64,000 nt of DNA from Microlunatus phosphovorus NM-1 (GTDB lineage Bacteria > Actinomycetota > Actinomycetes > Propionibacteriales > Propionibacteriaceae): positions 4,526,001 to 4,590,000 of the forward strand of contig NC_015635.1 of assembly GCF_000270245.1 (NCBI RefSeq), in the 5' to 3' direction. Positions 26,601-33,233 of the stretch are shown here, piece by piece. Made by a program: the position numbers and the translations under genes. The notes beneath the pieces were generated by a model. It saw nothing but the letters and a program-made list of their open reading frames with translations. It did not search any database and was not told where the DNA came from. Each line of letters opens with the position of its first letter. Positions within the stretch are counted from its first letter, which is position 1.

Positions 26601-29589
26601 GCAAGGCCTGGCGGACGGGTTCGAGATCCACCTCGAACACCTCTGGTGCGAAGTCCGCGAGGGCACCCTCCGCGGCAGCGTGCAATGCCTGGGTCCGTCC
26701 GTCCAGCTCGGCACGGGCCGCGCGCCAGCGTTGGCTGTCCAGCTCGCGGAGGTCGTGACCGTCGACGGGCGCCGAGAGCAGCAAGATCAGATCAGCCAAC
26801 TGTTGCCAGGTGGTGCACCCGCGCAGCAGCCCGACGGTCCCCGGCAGCAGTTGATCGAGGGTCGCCAGCGCCGCATCGACAGCCGCATTGGCCGCGGCCA
26901 GCAAACCGGGCAGCGCTCCGGGCTCGGCTGACAGCCGCCGATCGACCGGCCCAGCCCCGACGAACCCCCAGGCCTTCGCCACCTCAGGGTCAAGCGCGGC
27001 CAGATCGTCCACCGCACCGGCGATCACCTGCCGCAACCTCGCCAGTCCGGCACCGTCACCACTGCCGTCGGCGCTGTCACCACCAGCAGGGCTCGCGTTC
27101 TGCCCACCCAGCACAGCAGGTGGCACGGTCAGCGTCGGCCCTGGACCGCGGGCCAGTGCGGTGGCCCGAGCGCTCCACAGGGACAGCCCGGCCCGGTTCG
27201 GCCGATGGAGCCGTTCGGCGTAGGTTCGCAGGGCAGCCGCAGACCCCTCGAGCTCGCCCAGCGCCGCACGATAGCCATCCAGGTCCGATCGCGGGCGCTG
27301 ACCCAACGCCGTCTTGATCCGAGCCCGGACCTCGGCCGGTCGAGCGCTGTGATCGTGCAGATCCAGCGCGTACGGCAGTAGTCCCACCTCGCCGAGCCGG
27401 TGTCGGACCACGTCGAGCGCCGCTCCCTTCTCCGCGACGAACAACACCTTGCGACCCTGGGCGAGCTGGTCGGCGACGATGTTGGTGATCGTCTGGGACT
27501 TGCCGGTGCCAGGTGGTCCTTCCAGCACGAAACTGTGACCGGCCCGCGCAGCTGCGATGGCTCGTGCCTGCGATCCGTCCGCTGGGATCGGAGCCGCCGC
27601 GACCACCTCGTCCAGCATCTGGTGGGACACCTCAGCAGGCTCGGCACCGTCGACGACCTTGCCGCTGAGCAGCTGCGCGACCAGCGGTTGAGCGGCGAAT
27701 CGCTGCCAATGCTCGTCCAGATCGCGCCACAGCAGGAAGCCGGTGAACCCACCGATGATCAGCCGAGCTTCGCTCTCCACCCGGAACGGCAGTCCGGACT
27801 CCGCGATCGCCTCGCGTACCTGACGTACGACGGCGTCGACATCGATACCCTCACCGGACGATCGGCGCGGCAACTCGGCGAGAGCGGGCACCGTGAAGCC
27901 GAACTCGACGCGCAGCTTCTCCAACAAGGAGAGATTGAGCGACAACGATCGGGTCTGATCGGCAGCCAACCGGTACGGCATCACCACGCCCTTGATGTCG
28001 ACCGGCAGCAACAGCAGCGGCGCCGCCAGCTCACGGTCTCCCAGCTGCCAGTCCAGCCGGCCGAGAGTCAGCATCAGCGGGTTGGCGCCGGTCTCCTGCC
28101 ACCCGGTCCGGGCGCGATAACGCACTCGGGCGAAAGCGCGATCATGTGCCTCCCGGTCATGTCCGGAATAGATGGTCGCCTTGTTGACCAGCATGGCCCG
28201 TTGCACATCGGCCGGCAGCGCGTACGCATCCCGGGCGCCCTCGCTGAGGACGGCACCGGTCAGATCGTCAGCCGCCCGGACCGAAACCGTGCGACCGTCC
28301 TGCAGCTGGTCGGCCAGCACTCCCAGATGCTCCGACGGAAGAAGCAGTGGCACCTGGGTCATCGGCTGCCGCAGGTTGAGCAGCTTGTTGCGCAGCGTCA
28401 GGTCGAGCAGCGCGTTCTTCCAGGCCTGCACCCTGGGCGGCACCGGCTCTGTGACTTCCCGAGCAGCGGCGGCAGCGGCCTGGTCCGTCGGACCGGCGGC
28501 CGGTGCCGCCGGGGAAAGAGGCGGCGGCGCGTACTCGATCACTTCGACGACGCCGTCCGACCGCACTCGGCGGGCAGGCAGCGGGTAGACCTGCAGCATC
28601 CTGGCCATCGCGACGTCGACCACCCCGAGCAGCTGAGCCGCACCACCGAGGAAGTAGGCGTCCTTGGGAGATTGCCCAGCCCGACGGACCAGATCGCGCG
28701 GCGGGCGGCGCTCGCGGGTGACCATGGTGGTCTCCAGCACACCCATCAGGTTCAGATCGACCGCATTGGCGGGGACCGCGATCTGCGTGCTGGCTGCATC
28801 GGGGAGACCACGGTCTGCGGCACGCCAATAGCCGAGGAAGGCGTGCCCGTACGCGATCCAGACCACCGGCGCGATGCCGACGTGCTCCAACGTCGAGGCC
28901 AGCAGCAGCGTGGTGTCCAGGCAGGTGCCGACCCGATCGGTGAGGACGTCGCCCGGGGTACGCACCTTCTGCCCATAGCCCCAGCTCGCCGGCGGTTCCG
29001 CGTAATAGATCTCCCGATCATGGACGGCCGTGAAGATCGCCCCGACGATCTCGTCGATCCGTTCCGAGCTGACCGCACCGACCGCGAGTGACCCGCTGCC
29101 CGTTCGCTTGGCCAACAGTTGGGCCGCCTCGGAGACCAGCGGCGGCAGCGCGGGATGGTTGGGCTGGACGAACGCAGCCAGCGTCTCCAGCGACAGCACC
29201 GGCGCGGCCGGGTCCAGGATCCACTGCCGCGCTGCCAGCACCCGGACCGGGTGAGTCATGACGCCGATGGGCTCGCCCGCCGCCGCGACGTCCACCACGA
29301 TCTCGGCCCCGGTTTCCTCCTCGATCTCGGCCAGTTGGGCCGCATCAAGTCGGAGCGATGGCTGCTGCACGGTCAATGGCTGCCCCGGCTCGACCCGCTC
29401 CGCTCGGTGCTGCCAGGGACGACTCAGGACGGTGCCGAAATCGTCGATCAGCCGGGCGGAGACCAGCACCTCGGCCAGCGGTTCGGCCGAGGCGACGACG
29501 ATCCGATGCAGGAACGGCAGACCGTTGTGGGCCATCGCATGATTGACCACCGGCGCGGCGAGCACCTCGATGGTCACCTCCGCCGTCAT
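23644..29589 (-). CDS. giant DUF4011 SF1 helicase with C-terminal nuclease-like and DUF3320 domains
   Basis: ATG 29589 follows a -10-like TAGGGT at seven bases (leaderless; GTG 29598 also in frame); 1981 residues. N-terminal 350 residues include a transglutaminase-like part (DRVGTCLDTTLLL). DUF4011 appears near residue 390 (WKNALLDLTLRNKLLNL). The SF1 helicase core follows: Walker A GPPGTGKSQT near 690, DEAS near 1331, GDSKQMPP, SWHYRS, VQGDERDVI, and VAVTRAR. A Vsr/MTES_1575-like nuclease region (FRIDLAV, LLDG) lies near 1650, and DUF3320 is at the end. Such helicase-nuclease fusions occur in antiphage loci; here the role is inferred from architecture and toxin-rich surroundings. Confidence 0.85.
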   Translation of the reverse strand: MTAEVTIEVLAAPVVNHAMAHNGLPFLHRIVVASAEPLAEVLVSARLIDDFGTVLSRPWQHRAERVEPGQPLTVQQPSLRLDAAQLAEIEEETGAEIVVDVAAAGEPIGVMTHPVRVLAARQWILDPAAPVLSLETLAAFVQPNHPALPPLVSEAAQLLAKRTGSGSLAVGAVSSERIDEIVGAIFTAVHDREIYYAEPPASWGYGQKVRTPGDVLTDRVGTCLDTTLLLASTLEHVGIAPVVWIAYGHAFLGYWRAADRGLPDAASTQIAVPANAVDLNLMGVLETTMVTRERRPPRDLVRRAGQSPKDAYFLGGAAQLLGVVDVAMARMLQVYPLPARRVRSDGVVEVIEYAPPPLSPAAPAAGPTDQAAAAAAREVTEPVPPRVQAWKNALLDLTLRNKLLNLRQPMTQVPLLLPSEHLGVLADQLQDGRTVSVRAADDLTGAVLSEGARDAYALPADVQRAMLVNKATIYSGHDREAHDRAFARVRYRARTGWQETGANPLMLTLGRLDWQLGDRELAAPLLLLPVDIKGVVMPYRLAADQTRSLSLNLSLLEKLRVEFGFTVPALAELPRRSSGEGIDVDAVVRQVREAIAESGLPFRVESEARLIIGGFTGFLLWRDLDEHWQRFAAQPLVAQLLSGKVVDGAEPAEVSHQMLDEVVAAAPIPADGSQARAIAAARAGHSFVLEGPPGTGKSQTITNIVADQLAQGRKVLFVAEKGAALDVVRHRLGEVGLLPYALDLHDHSARPAEVRARIKTALGQRPRSDLDGYRAALGELEGSAAALRTYAERLHRPNRAGLSLWSARATALARGPGPTLTVPPAVLGGQNASPAGGDSADGSGDGAGLARLRQVIAGAVDDLAALDPEVAKAWGFVGAGPVDRRLSAEPGALPGLLAAANAAVDAALATLDQLLPGTVGLLRGCTTWQQLADLILLLSAPVDGHDLRELDSQRWRAARAELDGRTQALHAAAEGALADFAPEVFEVDLEPVRQALRIAEHSFFLGRKGRLLTAAAPVLAQLRPGRTLSPKELPARVDALAGLAGQLRSVAAGWQALPGLRGLPALNLLSADGAQRLAVALRDLDAYRTALDRLGPRHAAETIGVRQREPALLGAAAQVLTEALDRLGAAFAATNSRPLDQEAYGAGGLLQAWSAGESARAADLPHVAALQRWLRAAAAVDSLAAELPEARWQLLSGQVAGTEAMAALERGLAEGSLIERWDAGGFRGFDAAGQDRSVGRFLGSSDAVRTALTTVLPATLVQARPFGSGALFGKVAALEREVGRTRGGLSVRELISKYGEVIAAITPCVLVSPDSLARFIAPGAMDFDLVVFDEASQITVPDAIGALGRATACVVAGDSKQMPPYSFAQLGSDDEVSEGDADDFLVIPDEESILSECVQAGLPRLWLSWHYRSRDESLISFSNAQYYEDRLSSFPAFPGQHADTGVSFTRVDGTFLRSGTRGLEKGMLRTNPVEAAAVVEEVLRRWQQRERSIGVVTFNIQQRALIESMLWDSDVAGIREALALKDDGLFVKNLENVQGDERDVIIFSTGFSVDSHGVLPLNFGPLNRSGGERRLNVAVTRARRRVMMFSSFEPEDLRIEQTSSVGIRHLRAYLEQAKHGVPDRVRSEVAVDRHAEQIAAALRAAGCVVQTEVGLSEFRIDLAVAAPGRGSVPTLTVLLDGPVWAARATSSDRDGAPVNVLGGLMGWPGVARVWLPAWLSDPESVVRDLVVRAHASADAPRQVGELAVSTTWSEYEPPAVSADSAGSGELEELGESSEPGATDELDGLELVTPTDSASSGLEQYREPEFGPYPSSVLERLDYDPAARQQVVAVMTAIIEECGPISVERLARRVVRAYGRTRLVEQRAAQLRTLLPREALRDGEGFCWPPSRDPLDWSGFRTSDDIKTRPVTDIAQLEIANAMAYVATQAMGIGIEELFKQTYKLFGGNRVTEPVRSRLSAALEVGMQRERLTVRGGVVTVS

Positions 29590-29623
29590 GCGCGCCACCC
29601 TAATAGCGGCGGACGGTCACTCC

Positions 29624-29707
29624 GTGACAAACCTGCGGGTCAGACGCGTGCACGAACGCGACACGCCGCTCGGGTTCAACTGAGCCACGCGTTCGTCCCG
29701 TTGTCAC
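29624..29707. repeat. ~80 bp inverted-repeat element, full copy
   Basis: 84 bases bounded by a perfect GTGACAA / TTGTCAC pair with GACACGCCGC in the middle. Shares order and words with 19871-19945 and with the reverse complement of 39031-39106. It lies between the divergent helicase and mshA genes, upstream of both promoters. Confidence 0.7.
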
Positions 29708-29764
29708 GATGGACTGGATCGATGCTGCGCTGCCATAGCCCACGCCGAGGGTTAGCCTGACCTC

Positions 29765-31051
29765 GTGCCGGAGACCCCCACCCATCCGCGACATCTCAGC
29801 CCGGTCGCCTACCCACGACGGGTGGCGATGATCAGTGTCCATACATCTCCGTTGGCCACGCCGGGCGTCGGCGATGCCGGCGGCCTCAATGTGTATGTCG
29901 CCGAGTTGGCCAAGCGGCTCGGCGAGCGTGGGCTGGGCGTCGACGTGTTCACGCGGCGGACCGATCCCGACACCCCGGAGATCGTCGACATCAATGAGCA
30001 TGCCCGGGTCATCCAGCTGGCCGCCGGCCCGGTCGCCGAGGTCGCCAAGGAACTGCTGCCCGGCTACCTCGACGAGTTCGCCGCAGCGATGGAGCCGCAC
30101 ATACCGGATCATCAGGTGCTGCATTCGCACTACTGGCTGTCCGGCATGGTGGCCCGCACCTTGCGGGACCAACACCAGATTCCGATGGTCCACACGATGC
30201 ACACCATGGCCCGGGTGAAGAACGAGCTCCGCGGCGACGGCCACCTCGCCGAACCCGACATCCGGGAACAGGGTGAGGCCGCGATCGTCGCCAGCGCCGA
30301 CATCCTGACCGCCAACACGACCGCCGAGGCAGCCGAACTACGGCGCCACTATCACGCTCGATCGGAGCAGATCGCGGTCGTGCCACCCGGGGTCGACCTG
30401 CACACCTTCCACCCTTGCGACCAGCCGAAGTCGCGAGCCCAACTCGGCGTCGCCCAAGACGCCGAGGTGATCTTGTTCGTCGGCCGGATTCAGCCGTTGA
30501 AGGCCCCGGACGTGTTGATCAGGGCGGCAGCCCGGCTGGTCGCCGCGCGCCCGGAACGCCGGGAGCGGCTCCGGCTGATCATCATCGGCAGCCCCAGCGG
30601 TCCGGAGTCAGCCTGGGCCCAGACCCTGCCCGGACTGGTCGCGAACCTCGGAATCAGCGATGTGGTGGAGTTCCGGCCGCACTCCCCGAGGGCCGAGCTG
30701 TTCCGTTGGTACTGCGTGTCCGACGTCGTCGGCGTGCCGTCGCACAACGAGTCGTTCGGACTGGTCGCTCTGGAAGCCCAGGCCTGCGGCCGCCCGGTGG
30801 TCGCCACAGATGTCGGCGGGTTGCGGCACGCGGTCGACGACGGCGCCACCGGGCTGCTGGTCCCCAACCACGATCCGGGCGAGTGGGCGGAGGCCCTCGG
30901 CGCGATCCTGGACGACCGGGAGGCTGCCAGCTGGCTGGGCGCCACCGGTGCGGTGCACGCAACCAGGTTCAGTTGGTCCAACACCGCTGCCTCGACCCTG
31001 CGTGCGTACGCATCGGCACAACGCGCGTACGCCCGCGCCGAGCAGCACTGA
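29765..31051 (+). CDS. mshA: D-inositol-3-phosphate glycosyltransferase
   Basis: First step of mycothiol synthesis: transfer of N-acetylglucosamine from UDP-GlcNAc to inositol-3-phosphate. 428 residues, two Rossmann domains of the GT4 family. Signatures: HTSPLATPGVGDAGGLNVYV at the N-terminus, HSHYWLSG, MHTMARVKN, the nucleotide-sugar motif FVGRIQPLKAPD and the E-x7-E end HNESFGLVALEAQACG. GTG 29765 lies six bases after a -10-like TAGCCT, so leaderless. This marks the host as a mycothiol-making actinobacterium. Confidence 0.95.
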   Translation: MPETPTHPRHLSPVAYPRRVAMISVHTSPLATPGVGDAGGLNVYVAELAKRLGERGLGVDVFTRRTDPDTPEIVDINEHARVIQLAAGPVAEVAKELLPGYLDEFAAAMEPHIPDHQVLHSHYWLSGMVARTLRDQHQIPMVHTMHTMARVKNELRGDGHLAEPDIREQGEAAIVASADILTANTTAEAAELRRHYHARSEQIAVVPPGVDLHTFHPCDQPKSRAQLGVAQDAEVILFVGRIQPLKAPDVLIRAAARLVAARPERRERLRLIIIGSPSGPESAWAQTLPGLVANLGISDVVEFRPHSPRAELFRWYCVSDVVGVPSHNESFGLVALEAQACGRPVVATDVGGLRHAVDDGATGLLVPNHDPGEWAEALGAILDDREAASWLGATGAVHATRFSWSNTAASTLRAYASAQRAYARAEQH

Positions 31052-31055
31052 GCCC

Positions 31056-32519
31056 TCAGGAGCCCTTCGCCTCGGCGTCGGCAGCGGTCAGCGGCTGGGC
31101 GATATCCTCCAGCGACCGCCGCTCCGCATCGACACCGAGGAAGGCCGCAACGATGCCACCGGCGATCATCAGTGCGGCACCGATGAAGTAGCCCGGCGCG
31201 ATCCCGGTGATGTCGCCGCCCTCGGCGGCGTTGCCGATCAGCGTCCCGAACAGCAGCGGGCCGGCGATACCACCAGCTGCTGTGCCGATCGCATAGAAGA
31301 ACGCGATGCACAATGCCCGGGTCTCCATCGGGAAGATCTCGCTGGCAGTCAGGTACGCCGAACTGGCACCGGCCGAGGCGAAGAAGAAGACGACCGCTCC
31401 GGCCAGCGTGAGAGTCACCGCGGTCAGACCGCCGAGCAGCACGCCTGTCACCGCCAGCAGGACGCCCGAAAGCAGATAGGTCCCGGCGATCATCTTGCGC
31501 CTGCCGACCGTGTCGAACAGCCGACTCAACAGCAGCGCCCCGGCGAAGTTGCTGACCGCGAAGACGGCGATGTAGCCGCCGGTGCGTTCCACTCCCAGGA
31601 AGCTCGTCAAGGTATCGCCGTAGGTGAAGAAGAACGCGTTGTACAAGAACGCCTGTCCGACGAACAACGAGAAGCACAGGATCGTACGGCGCGGATAGAG
31701 CGTGAACACCGTGCGAGCGATCTCGGTCATGGCGATCGTGTGTCGCTGCCGGATGGTGATCTTCTCGTCCACCGGTTGGAACTCGACCTGGTCCTCCTCG
31801 GCCACCCGCTTCTCGATGCCCTGCACGATCCGTTCGGCTTCCTCGTCCCGGCCGTGGATGAACAGCCACCGCGGACTCTCCGGCACATGGCGCCGCACGA
31901 TCAAGATCACGATGGCCAAGGTGCCGCCCAGTCCGAAGGCCAACCGCCAGCCGAGGGCCGGATTGACCAGGGTCGGATCCAGCAGCGGCAGCGTCAGCAG
32001 TGCACCGGCGGCCGCCCCCAGCCAGTAGGAGCCGTTGATCATCACATCGACCCGGCCGCGATAGTGCTTGGGGATCAGTTCGTCGATCGCTGAGTTGATC
32101 GCCGCATACTCTCCGCCGATGCCCGCTCCGGTGAAGAACCGGCACACCAGATACCAGGTCGGGTTCATCGAGAACGCGGTCAGCACCGTGGCGACGGTGT
32201 AGAGGCCGAGAGTGATCAAGAAGAGCCGCTTGCGGCCGAACCGGTCAGTCAGCTGACCGAAGACCAGGGAGCCCAGACAGGCTCCGGCAACATAGACCGC
32301 ACCCGCGAGCCCGATCTGAGCACTGGTCAGCCCCAGTCCGGTGTCGGCGGGCTTCAAGGCTTCCGACATGGAGCCGACGATCGTGACCTCCAGACCGTCG
32401 AGGATCCAGACCGTGCCCAGCCCGATCACGATCAGCCAGTGGAATCTCGCCCACGGAAGCCGATCGAGCCGCGCCGGAATGTCGGTGCTGATAGTGCCGG
32501 TCTGAGCGTCACGCGACAT
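31056..32519 (-). CDS. MFS transporter, sugar-porter/metabolite:H+ type
   Basis: 487 residues, about 12 membrane helices. The loop motifs of the sugar-porter family are present: GQLTDRFGRKRLFLI after helix 2, FTGAGIGGEYAAINSAIDE in helix 4-5, PESPRWLFI before the central loop and DTVGRRKMIAG after helix 8. Substrate may be an organic acid, sugar or polyol. Convergent with mshA, stop only five bases away. No operon partner. Confidence 0.85.
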   Translation of the reverse strand: MSRDAQTGTISTDIPARLDRLPWARFHWLIVIGLGTVWILDGLEVTIVGSMSEALKPADTGLGLTSAQIGLAGAVYVAGACLGSLVFGQLTDRFGRKRLFLITLGLYTVATVLTAFSMNPTWYLVCRFFTGAGIGGEYAAINSAIDELIPKHYRGRVDVMINGSYWLGAAAGALLTLPLLDPTLVNPALGWRLAFGLGGTLAIVILIVRRHVPESPRWLFIHGRDEEAERIVQGIEKRVAEEDQVEFQPVDEKITIRQRHTIAMTEIARTVFTLYPRRTILCFSLFVGQAFLYNAFFFTYGDTLTSFLGVERTGGYIAVFAVSNFAGALLLSRLFDTVGRRKMIAGTYLLSGVLLAVTGVLLGGLTAVTLTLAGAVVFFFASAGASSAYLTASEIFPMETRALCIAFFYAIGTAAGGIAGPLLFGTLIGNAAEGGDITGIAPGYFIGAALMIAGGIVAAFLGVDAERRSLEDIAQPLTAADAEAKGS

Positions 32520-32610
32520 GAACCATCCTCCTGGTCACGGGTCCGCAGGACCTGTGTCGAGACGTCGAGCGACCCACTGGATCGATACCCCTGCTGGCAG
32601 GATGGAAACC

Positions 32611-33138
32611 ATGAGACCCAGGCAGGCCCGCCGAGGCTGGCCGCTGATCGCCCTGTTCGCCGCGGCCACCACCGGGTGCCACGCGGCAGCACCGGTCGGT
32701 CAGGCCTGCACCGAGATCGGCGCTCAACCGGGTGTCAGCGTGGTGGTCGAGCGCGCGGTCGTCGAACGTACGACTGCCACCGACCCGCTGACGTTGAGGC
32801 TGCGGATCTGCCAGACCGACTGCGTCGACCAGACCGTGGAGCTGCAACCGGGATCAGTGACTGTCGACGAGAACTGCCCCACTACTGATCCGGGCAAAGA
32901 CCCGGACGGCTCCTGTTCCGCCTCGTCGTCACCCGACGGCACGCTGATCGGCTTCGCCGACGTGGCCACACTGACCGCGGGTCCCGTGCAGGTCAGCGGC
33001 ACAATCCGGAGCGGCACGGGGACGACCAAGCTCGCTCAGGTCACCGTCACCGCCGAGACGACCTACCCCAACGGGCAGGACTGCCCCGGCGAAGCGCCCC
33101 AGGCAGCCGTCCGGGTGACCCCCACCGGCCTGCGCTGA
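32611..33138 (+). CDS. putative exported lipoprotein-like protein
   Basis: ATG 32611 has AGGATGG upstream; ATG 32602 has none. 175 residues. The N-terminus (RPRQARRGWPLIALFAAATTGC) resembles a lipoprotein signal, with Cys23, but the lipobox is weak because residue -3 is Thr. Four more cysteines could form disulphides (CQTDC, C-rich loop). The rest is beta-rich and Ser/Thr-rich, with no recognised domain. Divergent from the MFS gene. Confidence 0.65.
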   Translation: MRPRQARRGWPLIALFAAATTGCHAAAPVGQACTEIGAQPGVSVVVERAVVERTTATDPLTLRLRICQTDCVDQTVELQPGSVTVDENCPTTDPGKDPDGSCSASSSPDGTLIGFADVATLTAGPVQVSGTIRSGTGTTKLAQVTVTAETTYPNGQDCPGEAPQAAVRVTPTGLR

Positions 33139-33233
33139 CCTGAATTCTGTCGAGCTATCCCCACCAGGTGCAGTCAGCTCGGCAAAGTTCGCCAAGCCGG
33201 CGCGGACCATGGCTGAGGTGCCGAGCGCGGTCG

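Noticed and set aside
24388-26931. Plus-strand open frame of about 850 codons opposite the helicase gene
   Set aside because: Antisense to helicase motifs that are clearly conserved; its own residues show no family and are biased to Arg, Pro and Gln.
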